DNA of 64,000 nucleotides from Micromonospora pallida (GTDB taxonomy: Bacteria > Actinomycetota > Actinomycetes > Mycobacteriales > Micromonosporaceae): the NCBI RefSeq assembly GCF_900090325.1, contig NZ_FMHW01000002.1, positions 5,581,001-5,645,000 of the forward strand, given 5' to 3'. Positions 36,852 to 46,057 of this stretch are shown here, piece after piece (position 1 is the first letter of the stretch; each line of letters opens with the position of its first letter). Both the position numbers and the translations under genes were made by a program. The notes beneath the pieces are model-generated. The model was not told the DNA's origin, ran no database searches, and saw nothing but the letters and a program-made list of their open reading frames with translations.

Positions 36852-36858
36852 CGGTGTC

Positions 36859-36909
36859 GCCTTTCGTTCGCGACTGCGGGGCTCCGCTGCGCTGCACTCC
36901 TCGCGCTCA
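36859..36909 (-). repeat. Third copy of the nuoJ/nuoK intercistronic element, between paaC and paaD
   Basis: Fifty of 51 bases match 16570-16620. As at nuoJ, the element begins on the coding strand with the stop codon of the upstream gene (paaC TGA at 36907-36909) and ends a few bases before the next start codon. Confidence 0.95.
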
Positions 36910-37659
36910 CCACACGGCTCCGGGATGGGCGCGGTGGAGCACCTGCATCTCGGCGAGCAGGTACGACAGGTGCTCGGTGTGTACGCCGTCGCGACCGCCG
37001 GACGGGGCCCAGCCGTCGGCCGGGCGGGTCAGCGTCGCGTCGGCGAGCACCGCTTCCACCGTCTCCAGCCACTGGTCCCGCAGGGTCGACGGGGCGGCGG
37101 CCAGCCCGGCCGCGTCCAGCCGGGCGGTCAGCTCGTCGGCGGCGAAGAGTTCGTGGGTGTACGGCCAGATCTCGTCCACCGCCGCCTGCATCCGCCGGTG
37201 CGACTCCTCGGTGCCGTCGCCGAGCCGGCGCACCCAGAGCGCGGCGTGGTCGAGGTGGTAGGCGGACTCCTTGCGGGCCTTCGCGGCGATCGCGTGGATC
37301 CGTTCGTCGGTGGACGCCACCAGCCACTCGTAGAGCAGATGCTGGTAGGCGGCGAGGAAGAGCAGCTTCGCCATGGTCACCGCGAAGTCGCCGTTCGGCA
37401 GCTCGACCAGGAGGCAGTTGCGGAACTCGCGATCGTCGCGCAGGTACGCCAGCGCGTCCTCGTCCCGCCCGGCGGCCTCCAGCTCACCGGCGTACGTCAG
37501 CAGCAGCCGGGCCGCGCCGAGCTGGTCGAGGGCGATGTTGGACAGCGCGACGTCCTCCTCCATCTCCGGTGCCCGGCTGGTCCACTCGGCGAGGCGCTGG
37601 GCGGCGATCAGGGCGTCGTCGCCGACCCGGAGCGTGAACTCGTGCAGGTCGCGGTTCAC
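36907..37659 (-). CDS. paaC: 1,2-phenylacetyl-CoA epoxidase structural subunit PaaC
   Basis: A 250-residue ferritin-like subunit that pairs with PaaA to hold and stabilise the oxygenase. Typical sequences are Asp-Asp-Ala-Leu-Ile-Ala-Ala-Gln-Arg-Leu-x-Glu-Trp, Asn-Ile-Ala-Leu-Asp-Gln-Leu-Gly and Lys-Glu-x-x-Tyr-His. The GTG start overlaps the paaB stop. Its stop codon is the first triplet of the dispersed element that follows. Confidence 0.95.
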   Translation of the reverse strand: MNRDLHEFTLRVGDDALIAAQRLAEWTSRAPEMEEDVALSNIALDQLGAARLLLTYAGELEAAGRDEDALAYLRDDREFRNCLLVELPNGDFAVTMAKLLFLAAYQHLLYEWLVASTDERIHAIAAKARKESAYHLDHAALWVRRLGDGTEESHRRMQAAVDEIWPYTHELFAADELTARLDAAGLAAAPSTLRDQWLETVEAVLADATLTRPADGWAPSGGRDGVHTEHLSYLLAEMQVLHRAHPGAVW

Positions 37660-37943
37660 AGGTGGGCCACCCCGTCTGGCACCTGGTAGAAGGTGGGGTG
37701 ACGGTAGACCTTGTCGGCCGCCGGGTCGAAGAAGGCGTCCTTCTCGTCCGGGCTGGACGCGGTGATCACGCCGGCCGGGACCACCCAGATCGAGACCCCT
37801 TCCTGTCGCCGGGTGTAGAGGTCCCGGGCGTGCCGGAGGGCGACCTCGGCGTCGGGGGCGTGCAGGCTGCCGACGTGGGTGTGCGACAGCCCGCGCCGGG
37901 CCCGGACGAACACCTCCCACAGCGGGGACAGTTCCTGGCTCAT
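37656..37943 (-). CDS. paaB: 1,2-phenylacetyl-CoA epoxidase subunit PaaB
   Basis: A 95-residue small subunit (PF06243) needed for a stable, active epoxidase. The Glu-Val-Phe-Val-Arg-x-Arg-Arg-Gly-Leu-Ser-His-x-His-Val-Gly-Ser-Leu-His-Ala motif is exact. The ATG overlaps the paaA stop and its own stop overlaps paaC, so the first three genes are tightly coupled. Confidence 0.95.
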   Translation of the reverse strand: MSQELSPLWEVFVRARRGLSHTHVGSLHAPDAEVALRHARDLYTRRQEGVSIWVVPAGVITASSPDEKDAFFDPAADKVYRHPTFYQVPDGVAHL

Positions 37944-39010
37944 GCGGCGACCCGCTCCTTCTTCCGTTCCGCCTGCTTGGCCGCGTACGCCGCGGCGGCC
38001 TCGCGCACCCAGGCGCCCTCGGTGTGGGCGCGGCGGCGGTGTTCCAGCCGTTGCCGGTTGCACGGCCCGTCGCCCTTGATCACCCGCATCAGCTCGGCGT
38101 AGTCCGGCTGGGTGTAGTCGTACGCCTGCCGCTGCTCGTTCCAGCGCAGGTCGGGATCGGGCAGGGTGAGGCCGAGAATCTCGGCCTGCTGGACGCACAT
38201 GTCGACGAAGCGCTGGCGCAGCTCGTCGTTGGAGAAGCGCTTGATCTTCCAGGCCATGGACTGCGCGGAGTGCGTGGAGTCGCCGTCCGGCGGGCCGAAC
38301 ATCGCTAGCGACGGATACCACCAGCGGTCGACGGAGTCCTGGGCCATCGCCTTCTGTGCCGGCGTGCCGTGCGCGAGGACGTGCAGGATCTCGTAGCCCT
38401 GGCGCTGGTGGAAGGACTCTTCCTTGCAGACCCGGATCATCGCCCGTGCGTACGGCCCGTACGAGCAGCGGCACAGCGGCACCTGGTTGACGATTGCCGC
38501 GCCGTCCACCAGCCAGCCGATCGCGCCGACGTCCGCCCAGGTCAGCGTCGGGTAGTTGAAGATCGAGCTGTACTTCTGCCGGCCGGTCACCAGCATCTCG
38601 ACCAGTTCGTCCCGGCTGACCCCGAGGGTCTCGGCGGCGGAGTAGAGGTAGAGGCCGTGGCCGGCCTCGTCCTGGACCTTGGCCAGCAGGATCGCCTTGC
38701 GCTTGAGCGAGGGGGCGCGGCTGATCCAGTTTCCCTCCGGCTGCATGCCGATGATCTCGGAGTGGGCGTGCTGGGCGATCTGCCGGATCAGCGTCTTCCG
38801 GTACGCCTCGGGCATCCAGTCGCGGGGTTCGATCTTCTGGTCGGCCTCGATCACCTCGGCGAAGTACGCCGCCAGGTCCGTCCCGGGTGGGGCACCGTCG
38901 GGACGCCCCCGGGCGGCGGCCTCCCGCAGGGCCGCTTCCGCCGCCTCGACCTGATCGAGCAGACCCCCGCCGGGAGCCTCGTCCGGGTTCGCGAAGTCGT
39001 TGCCGTACAC
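37940..39010 (-). CDS. paaA: 1,2-phenylacetyl-CoA epoxidase catalytic subunit PaaA
   Basis: A 356-residue di-iron oxygenase that epoxidises the ring of phenylacetyl-CoA, the first committed step of aerobic phenylacetate breakdown. The two Glu-x2-His iron motifs are visible in Gln-Asp-Glu-Ala-Gly-His-Gly and Glu-Glu-Ser-Phe-His-Gln-Arg. The start is GTG at 39010 with no good Shine-Dalgarno; the upstream region carries a wide 7-bp inverted repeat that may bind a repressor. The cluster lacks paaG, paaZ, paaJ, paaK and a regulator here, so the rest of the pathway must be elsewhere. Confidence 0.96.
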   Translation of the reverse strand: MYGNDFANPDEAPGGGLLDQVEAAEAALREAAARGRPDGAPPGTDLAAYFAEVIEADQKIEPRDWMPEAYRKTLIRQIAQHAHSEIIGMQPEGNWISRAPSLKRKAILLAKVQDEAGHGLYLYSAAETLGVSRDELVEMLVTGRQKYSSIFNYPTLTWADVGAIGWLVDGAAIVNQVPLCRCSYGPYARAMIRVCKEESFHQRQGYEILHVLAHGTPAQKAMAQDSVDRWWYPSLAMFGPPDGDSTHSAQSMAWKIKRFSNDELRQRFVDMCVQQAEILGLTLPDPDLRWNEQRQAYDYTQPDYAELMRVIKGDGPCNRQRLEHRRRAHTEGAWVREAAAAYAAKQAERKKERVAA

Positions 39011-39018
39011 AGGTCAAG

Positions 39019-39058
39019 TGTTACAGCTCACCACAGCGGGCGCTAGAGGCATGTAACA
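39019..39058. promoter_or_regulatory. Candidate operator of the paa operon
   Basis: TGTTACA (39019-39025) and TGTAACA (39052-39058) are perfect inverted copies with starts 33 bases apart, about three helical turns, immediately upstream of paaA. TetR-type PaaR repressors control paa genes in other actinobacteria; binding here is inferred. Confidence 0.35.
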
Positions 39059-39378
39059 GCGATCCAGAGCAGGCGGCTCCCGGCCGAACCGAGCACCGCC
39101 AGCGACATCGGACGGGGCGATCCGCACGCGAGTGGGAGACATCACATCCGCCAGGCAGGAAAAGCTGCGCTAATGTGCCATATGTCGTGATTTTGGGGCG
39201 ACTCGGCGAGCCTCGGGTTCTGGCGTGTCCCGGTTCCGGACGTAGACTTTGCCGGTCACACCGATCGGTTCCGGACGATCGCCGTCCCCGACAGGCCGCA
39301 TCCCAGGCCTCGGCCGTCCACCGACGTACATCGGAAAAGTTGGTCCCCCGGCCCTGACTTCTGGGAGTTCACCCACTC
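39059..39378 (+). other. Intergenic region upstream of the serine-hydrolase pair, with -10 box and direct repeat
   Basis: No gene seen. TAGACT at 39243-39248 is a likely -10 box, which gives a leader of about 125 bases before the ATG at 39379. An 11-bp direct repeat GGTTCCGGACG (39232-39242 and 39267-39277) flanks that box and could be an operator. GGGAG at 39363-39367 is the ribosome binding site. I could not fit the leader to a known riboswitch. Confidence 0.45.
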
Positions 39379-40311
39379 ATGCGTCCCCGCGTGACCCTGG
39401 TGCTCGCCATCCTGGCGGTTCTGCTCGGTGGCGGCATGCTGGTCCCCACCGCATACGCCCGGCTCGCCGCCGACGACAGTTCGGACGGCGGCACGGAGAG
39501 CGTCGCGGCCCCGCCGCCCGCCGCACCGCAGCCGCCCACGCTGGCGAACGCCGCCGTGTCGGTGCCCTTCGACGGAAAGTACTTCTCCTGGGCCCTGATG
39601 GACCGGGAGACCGGCACGATCTCGGGTGCGAAGAACCTCACCACCACCAACTCCACCGAGTCGATGATCAAGGTCTGGATCGTCTCCGACTACCTGCGCC
39701 GCCTCGGGGACAAGCCGTTGACCGCCGAGCGGCGCAAGCAGACCAGCACCGCCATCCGGGACAGCAACGACACCGCCGCCCAGTCGCTCTACAAGGCCGG
39801 CGGCAGCCGGGCCGTCATCGAGCGGTTGATCAGCACCTGCAAGCTGACCGACACCGAGATCAACGCGCAGGGGTGGGCGTACACCCAGATGTCGCCCCGG
39901 GACGCGGTCCGGATGGGCGACTGCATCGCCGACGGCACGGCCGCCGGCCCGAAGTGGACGTCGTACGTGCTGGACGAGATGAGCAAGGTCCGGGGTACCA
40001 CGGCTCCCGAGGACCAGCAGCTCAAGGAGGGCGGCGGCCGGTGGGGGATCATCGACGGCCTGCCGTCGTCGATCACCACCCAGGGGCCGGTCAGCATCAA
40101 GAACGGCTGGACGATGCTCTGGGCTGACCTCCAGTGGCACCTGAACTGTCTGGCCGTGACCGACAAGTGGAGTCTCGCGGTGATGATGCGGTATCCGAAG
40201 GACCACGGTCTGGACTACGGCGCGGAAGTCTGCCAGAGCGTCACCACGCAGCTCGTCACCCCGCAGCCGGGTGCCGCGCTCAAGGTTCCGCCGCCGGTGG
40301 CGAAGCCCTGA
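39379..40311 (+). CDS. Exported beta-lactamase-fold serine hydrolase, first paralogue
   Basis: A 310-residue protein with an N-terminal signal or anchor helix (residues 5-25), a Pro/Ala linker and a domain of the penicillin-binding/class A beta-lactamase superfamily. The three active-site motifs appear in order: Ser95-Met-Ile-Lys98, Ser129-Asn130-Asp131, and Lys241-Asn-Gly243 in place of the usual Lys-Thr-Gly. Two cysteine pairs are shared with the downstream paralogue. The class A glutamate is not obvious, so beta-lactam hydrolysis is not claimed; a peptidoglycan-related or lost activity is equally possible. The stop overlaps the next ATG by one base. Confidence 0.75.
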   Translation: MRPRVTLVLAILAVLLGGGMLVPTAYARLAADDSSDGGTESVAAPPPAAPQPPTLANAAVSVPFDGKYFSWALMDRETGTISGAKNLTTTNSTESMIKVWIVSDYLRRLGDKPLTAERRKQTSTAIRDSNDTAAQSLYKAGGSRAVIERLISTCKLTDTEINAQGWAYTQMSPRDAVRMGDCIADGTAAGPKWTSYVLDEMSKVRGTTAPEDQQLKEGGGRWGIIDGLPSSITTQGPVSIKNGWTMLWADLQWHLNCLAVTDKWSLAVMMRYPKDHGLDYGAEVCQSVTTQLVTPQPGAALKVPPPVAKP

Positions 40312-41270
40312 TGGCCGGCACCCCTCGAACCGGCCGGAAGGGCGGCGATCCCTCGCCGCTGCGGCTGATCGGCATCGCCGTCGTCCTGATCGGGCTGGTA
40401 CTGGTCTCCCTCCGGCTGCTGCCCGGCTCGCCGTTCGAGTCGGACGCGGCAGTCCGCTGGGGCACCAGCGACCAGGCCAGCCGGACCACCGACGCGGCCA
40501 CCGACCGCAGCGCGCGGAGCACGCAGAGCCCGTCGCCGTCGCCGTCCCCCTCGCCCACGCTGGAGCCGCTGCCGGTCCGCCCGACCGAGGTCGAGCTGGA
40601 CGCCGAGGGCTGGTGGAGCTGGAGTCTGCTGGACACCCGGACCGGCGAGATCGCCGGGTCGGAGACCATGACCGAGACCAACACCACCGCCTCACTGATC
40701 AAGGCCTGGATCGTCGCGGACTACCTGCGCCGCGCGGACGAGGCCGGCCGTACGGTGAGCAAGGCCAAGCTCGCCGACGCCACCAAGATCATTCGGGACA
40801 GCGACAACACCCGGACCCAGCAGTTCTACGAGGCGCTCGGCGGCGTGCCCTCGATCAAGCGGTTGATCTCCACCTGCAAGCTGACCGACAGCAGCCCGGC
40901 CGCCGACGGCGGCTGGAGCCGGACCAACCTCTCCGCGCGGGACACCGCCCGGATGGGGGCCTGCATCGCCGACGGCCGGGCCGCCGGGCCGGAGTGGACC
41001 GACTGGCTGCTCAACGAGATGAAGCTGGTCCGGGGCACCGGTGACTTCGGCATCCGCAAGGCGTTCCCGGCGGCCGAGCAGAAGCAGATCGCCATCAAGA
41101 ACGGCTGGGTCGACCGGACCCGCGAGCAGGAGATCCACGTCAACTGCCTGGCCATCGGCGACGGCTGGACCATGGGCGTGATGGTCCGCTACCCGATCAA
41201 CCTGGGCTACGAGTACGGCATGAACAACTGCGAGAAAATCGCCGAGCAGCTCCGGGCAGCCGCCACCTGA
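40311..41270 (+). CDS. Exported beta-lactamase-fold serine hydrolase, second paralogue
   Basis: A 319-residue paralogue of the preceding protein. It has a single membrane helix at about 18-36, a Ser/Pro-repeat linker (residues 72-82) and the motifs Ser128-Leu-Ile-Lys131, Ser164-Asp165-Asn166 and Lys263-Asn-Gly265. The second motif is the canonical Ser-Asp-Asn, whereas the first paralogue has Ser-Asn-Asp. The ATG overlaps the upstream stop (TGATG), so the two are made together and may form a pair. Confidence 0.78.
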   Translation: MAGTPRTGRKGGDPSPLRLIGIAVVLIGLVLVSLRLLPGSPFESDAAVRWGTSDQASRTTDAATDRSARSTQSPSPSPSPSPTLEPLPVRPTEVELDAEGWWSWSLLDTRTGEIAGSETMTETNTTASLIKAWIVADYLRRADEAGRTVSKAKLADATKIIRDSDNTRTQQFYEALGGVPSIKRLISTCKLTDSSPAADGGWSRTNLSARDTARMGACIADGRAAGPEWTDWLLNEMKLVRGTGDFGIRKAFPAAEQKQIAIKNGWVDRTREQEIHVNCLAIGDGWTMGVMVRYPINLGYEYGMNNCEKIAEQLRAAAT

Positions 41271-41303
41271 TCCCCGCCGGCCTGCCCGCCGGGGCGCGTC
41301 CCC

Positions 41304-42321
<1,018 letters not shown>

Positions 42322-43617
42322 TCACCGGACGGGGGTGGGAGTGGCCCACCCAGCACCGGCGGCACCGTCCGGGGCCGACCGGGACTGCCGGTCGCTCCGT
42401 ACCGCGCGGGCGGCCGGCACCACGAAGGCGGCCACCACCAGCAGGCCCGCCACACCGCAGGCAGCGACCAGCGGACGCGGACCGGTCGCCTCCAGCGCGA
42501 GCCCACCGATCAGGTAGCCGACCATCGCCGCGCCCTGGGTGGCCCCGCCGAAGACCGCGAAGGCCCGGCCCCGGGCCGCCTCGGGCACCCGGCGGGTCAG
42601 CAGGAGGTTGTTCAGCACGCTGTCGCCGCCGTTGGCGATCCCGCCGAGCAGCCAGCACGGCACCACCAGCAGCGCGGTCGGCACCACCGCCCCGACCAGG
42701 ACCATCAGGCAGCAGACCGCCAGCAGGACCAGTCCGCCCCACAGCAGCGCGGCGTCGTCGGCGAATCTCGGGGCCAGCCGGGCGAGCAGCCATGCTCCGG
42801 GCAGGATGCCGAACGGCCAGGCCGCGGTGACCACGCCGAACAGGGTCGCGGAGGCGTCCAGGGTCTCCCGCAGGTAGAAGACCTCGACCACCCCGAGCGC
42901 GCCGAGCGCACCGACCACCGTGGCCATCGTGCCGACCATCGCCACCAGCAACGGGTCACTCCGCAGCCGCCAGGCCCGCACCACCGGGCGTTCGTCTCCC
43001 GGTGCGGCCGTCGTCGCGGATCGGGCCCCACCCCGACGGGTACGGATCACCAGCCCGGCCAGCACCAGCGCGAGGTAGCTGGCCGCGTCGACGAGCAGTG
43101 GCACCCGGGTGCCGAACTGGCCCACCAGCAGCCCGGCCAGTGCCGGCCCGCCGAGCATCCCGATGGTGGCGGCGGTCTGGTTGAAGGCGCTGGCGCGGGG
43201 CAGGTCCTCGGTCCGGACCATCGCGGGCAGCAACGCGGCCAGCACCGGCTGGGTGAGCGCGAGACCGCTGGCGAGCAGCGCCACCAACGCGACGATCAGG
43301 ACCGGGTGCCCGGCGTACGCGAGCCCCAGGCAGACCGCCGCCTGGGCCAGTCCGGCACCGACCAACAGGGTCCGGCTGTCCACCCGGTCGGCCAGCCGTC
43401 CGGTCAGCGGGGCGAGGACCACCAGGGGCAGGGTCGCGGCCAGCAGCAGCGCCGACACCGCCAGCCCACCGGCGCCGGCGGACTGGAGAGCCAGGGTCAG
43501 CGCGGTGGCGGCGAGGAAGTCCCCGCAGATGGAGATTCCCCGGGCGGCGGTCGCGAACCCGACGTCGGTCCAGCGTGAGGTCGGCGGGCCCGCCGGCAGG
43601 GCGGAGGTGGTGGGCAT
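42322..43617 (-). CDS. MFS transporter, drug-exporter type
   Basis: A 431-residue major facilitator protein with twelve predicted helices, of the enterobactin-exporter/MdtG-like 'DHA3' character: Gly-Arg-Leu-Ala-Asp-Arg-Val-Asp-Ser-Arg in the 2-3 loop and Phe-Asn-Gln-Thr after helix 4. The ATG at 43617 is chosen because TACGTT ends seven bases before it and a TTGACC -35 lies 18 bases further up; a GTG at 43635 would lie upstream of this -10. A 17-bp inverted repeat covers the -35. It is divergent from a HelD-like helicase gene. Confidence 0.82.
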   Translation of the reverse strand: MPTTSALPAGPPTSRWTDVGFATAARGISICGDFLAATALTLALQSAGAGGLAVSALLLAATLPLVVLAPLTGRLADRVDSRTLLVGAGLAQAAVCLGLAYAGHPVLIVALVALLASGLALTQPVLAALLPAMVRTEDLPRASAFNQTAATIGMLGGPALAGLLVGQFGTRVPLLVDAASYLALVLAGLVIRTRRGGARSATTAAPGDERPVVRAWRLRSDPLLVAMVGTMATVVGALGALGVVEVFYLRETLDASATLFGVVTAAWPFGILPGAWLLARLAPRFADDAALLWGGLVLLAVCCLMVLVGAVVPTALLVVPCWLLGGIANGGDSVLNNLLLTRRVPEAARGRAFAVFGGATQGAAMVGYLIGGLALEATGPRPLVAACGVAGLLVVAAFVVPAARAVRSDRQSRSAPDGAAGAGWATPTPVR

Positions 43618-43624
43618 TTCGCGG

Positions 43625-43657
43625 AACGTAGTCACGGGCGTTCGGCTCGGTCAATCG
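43625..43657 (-). promoter_or_regulatory. Promoter of the leaderless MFS gene
   Basis: On the minus strand TTGACC (43649-43654 region) and TACGTT (43625-43630) are separated by 18 bases, and the start codon follows seven bases later. This is the best two-box promoter in the window. Confidence 0.6.
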
Positions 43658-43693
43658 GTTAACGTCCGCCCGGGGCAACCGGTTGACCGAGCC
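43644..43693. promoter_or_regulatory. 17-bp inverted repeat (16 of 17) over the MFS promoter
   Basis: Arms 43644-43660 and 43677-43693 match at 16 of 17 positions around a 16-base spacer. The left arm contains the MFS -35 box, so a dimeric or paired repressor would block that promoter. The right arm is 54 bases from the -10 box of the divergent helicase gene. Confidence 0.55.
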
Positions 43694-43746
43694 GGCTCTC
43701 CCGGGCGCGTCGGGGAAAACCCGCAACGTCGGCGGCCGCCGGGGCG

Positions 43747-43752
43747 TAGACT
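43747..43752 (+). promoter_or_regulatory. -10 box of the HelD-like gene
   Basis: TAGACT implies a transcript start near 43759 and a leader of about 110 bases, which contains a GCGGTG/CACCGC hairpin at 43774-43791. Confidence 0.4.
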
Positions 43753-43870
43753 CTGTCGTTCCCGCCGACGGCCGCGGTGATCGAGCACCGCAGCGGACGT
43801 CCCGCGCCGACCCACCTGGTCGGAAACGCGAGCGGAAGTGTCTTCTCCCCCGCGTCGAGGAGTACGTCGG

Positions 43871-45940
43871 ATGTCCCTGCACGCCCCCGTGTCCCTGGCG
43901 GACGAACTCGCCGCCGAACAGGCCCACCTGGCCGCGTCCCGCACGGCGTTGCGCCGGATGCGCGAACGCGCCGAGGCCCTCTTCGCCGGTGGCGACAAGG
44001 TCGCGGGTGACGCCTACACCGCCGAGCAGCTCGGCCGGCACATGGCCCGGCGGGTCGCCGAACTCGCCGACGACCCCACCACCCCGCTCTTCTTCGGCCG
44101 GCTCGACTTCGGCTACTTGGCCAACGAGCAGCACGGCGGCGACACGGACTCGGAGCACGCCGGGCACCGGTACCACGTCGGGCGGCGACACGTCACCGAC
44201 GAGGCCGGCGAACCGTTGGTGCTGGACTGGCGGGCCCCGGTCTCGCGCTCGTTCTACCGGGCCAGCGCCCGCGACCCGCAGGGTGTGACGACCCGACGCC
44301 GGTTCGGCTTCAGCAGCGGCACGCTGACCAGTTTCGAGGACGAGCACCTCGACCGGGGTGAGGAACTCGGCACGGCCAGCCGGATCCTCGCCGCCGAGAT
44401 CGAGCGGCCGCGCGTCGGGCCGATGCGGGACATCGTCGCCACCATCCAACCCGAGCAGGACGAACTGGTCCGGGCCGACCTGGCCGACTCGATCTGTGTG
44501 CAGGGGGCGCCGGGCACCGGCAAGACGGCGGTCGGCCTGCACCGGGCCGCGTACCTGCTCTATCTGCACCGGGAACGGCTGCGCCGGTCCGGCGTCCTGA
44601 TCGTCGGGCCGAACCGGGCGTTCCTGTCGTACATCGCGGCGGTGCTGCCGGCGCTCGGCGAGGTCGAGGTGGACCAGTCCACCGTGGAGGACCTGCTCGG
44701 CCGGGTCACCGTCCGGGCGGTCGACGACCCGGCGGTGGCGACGCTCAAGCACGATCCACGGATGGCGGCGGTGCTGCGCCGGGCGGTCGAGTCGCACGTG
44801 GTCGGACCGACCGAGCCGATGGTGGTCCCGGACGGCTCGTACCGCTGGCGGATCGGACTGAACCCGCTGCACCGGCTGGTCGAGGAGATCCACCGGGAGC
44901 GGCTGCCGTACGCCACCGGACGGGAACGGGTCCGGGCCCGGGTGGTCGGACTGCTGCAACGGCAGGCCGAGGCGCGGCGGGGTGAGTCACCTAGCGACGC
45001 CTGGCTACGCCGGATGGGGAAGTCCCGACCGGTCACCGCCTACCTCGACGCGGTCTGGCCGGCACTCACCCCGGAAGGGCTGGTGCACCGGCTGCTCGCC
45101 GACCCGCAGTTCCTGGCCGACGCGGCCGACGGCCTGCTCACCCCGGCCGAACAGGCCCTGCTGACCTGGGCGAAGCCAGCCCGGACCCCGAAGGCCACCC
45201 GGTGGAGCGCCGCGGACGCGGTGCTCGTCGACGAGGCCGCCGGCCTGATCGAACGCCCCGGCGGCTACGGACACGTGGTGGTGGACGAGGCCCAGGACCT
45301 CTCCCCGATGCAGTGCCGGGCCATCGCCCGACGCAGCGAACACGGCTCGATCACCCTCCTCGGCGACCTGGCGCAGGGCACCGCCCCGTGGGCCGCCACC
45401 GACTGGCGGGAAAGCCTGGCCCACCTGGGCAAGCCGGGCGCGGCGGTGGTCCCGCTGACCGTCGGCTTCCGGGTACCGGCCGTGGTGGTGGCCTTCGCCA
45501 ACCGGCTGCTCCCGGCGCTCGCCGTCGACGTCCCGCCGGCCGAGTCGCTGCGGCACGACGGGGCGCTCGATGTGCGTACCGTGACCGACCTGACGGCGGC
45601 GACGGTCGCCGAGGTACACGCGGCGCTGGCCCACGATGGTTCGGTCGGTGTGATCGCTGCCGACGACACGGTCGACGGGCTACGCGCCGCGCTGGACGCG
45701 GCGGGTGTCCCGACCGGCAGTGCCGACGACGTCGAGGCCGCCGCGCGGGTCACCGTCGTCCCCGCCACCCTGGTCAAGGGCCTGGAGTACGACCACGTGG
45801 TCGTCGTCGAGCCGGCGGCGATCGTCGCCGCCGAGCCGCGCGGCCTGCACCGCCTCTACGTGGTGCTCACCCGGGCGGTCTCCCGCCTCGCCGTCCTGCA
45901 CGCCACCCCTCTGCCCACCCTGCTCACCGAAGCGGGGTAG
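43871..45940 (+). CDS. helD: HelD-like UvrD/Rep family helicase (RNA polymerase recycling factor type)
   Basis: A 689-residue superfamily 1 ATPase. The N-terminal 60 residues are helical and coiled-coil-like, as in HelD, where they enter the RNA polymerase secondary channel. Walker A (Gly-Ala-Pro-Gly-Thr-Gly-Lys-Thr) is at about 212-219, Walker B with Asp-Glu-Ala-Gln-Asp at about 470, and the C-terminus has Val-Lys-Gly-Leu-Glu-Tyr-Asp and Tyr-Val-Val-Leu-Thr-Arg. Actinobacterial HelD proteins remove stalled or rifampicin-bound polymerase; HelR gives rifampicin tolerance in Streptomyces. I see no rifamycin-associated element upstream. The start has GAGGAG ten bases before it. Confidence 0.82.
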   Translation: MSLHAPVSLADELAAEQAHLAASRTALRRMRERAEALFAGGDKVAGDAYTAEQLGRHMARRVAELADDPTTPLFFGRLDFGYLANEQHGGDTDSEHAGHRYHVGRRHVTDEAGEPLVLDWRAPVSRSFYRASARDPQGVTTRRRFGFSSGTLTSFEDEHLDRGEELGTASRILAAEIERPRVGPMRDIVATIQPEQDELVRADLADSICVQGAPGTGKTAVGLHRAAYLLYLHRERLRRSGVLIVGPNRAFLSYIAAVLPALGEVEVDQSTVEDLLGRVTVRAVDDPAVATLKHDPRMAAVLRRAVESHVVGPTEPMVVPDGSYRWRIGLNPLHRLVEEIHRERLPYATGRERVRARVVGLLQRQAEARRGESPSDAWLRRMGKSRPVTAYLDAVWPALTPEGLVHRLLADPQFLADAADGLLTPAEQALLTWAKPARTPKATRWSAADAVLVDEAAGLIERPGGYGHVVVDEAQDLSPMQCRAIARRSEHGSITLLGDLAQGTAPWAATDWRESLAHLGKPGAAVVPLTVGFRVPAVVVAFANRLLPALAVDVPPAESLRHDGALDVRTVTDLTAATVAEVHAALAHDGSVGVIAADDTVDGLRAALDAAGVPTGSADDVEAAARVTVVPATLVKGLEYDHVVVVEPAAIVAAEPRGLHRLYVVLTRAVSRLAVLHATPLPTLLTEAG

Positions 45941-46057
45941 GCCGGCTGGTCGACCTCGGGTGGGTTCTGGCCGGATCCCCGGACACGACCGGCCCGCCGG
46001 TGCCAGGATGCCGGCAGGGCGCGCCGACAGGGCGGGCCCCTGCCGAGAGGGGGCGCG

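Noticed and set aside
39249..39378. Riboswitch in the leader of the serine-hydrolase pair
   Set aside because: The leader is long, but I could not match the conserved bases of the c-di-AMP or other known classes.
43753..43870. Rifamycin-associated element before the HelD-like gene
   Set aside because: The 19-bp element known from Streptomyces helR is not present; only a shorter GC hairpin is seen.
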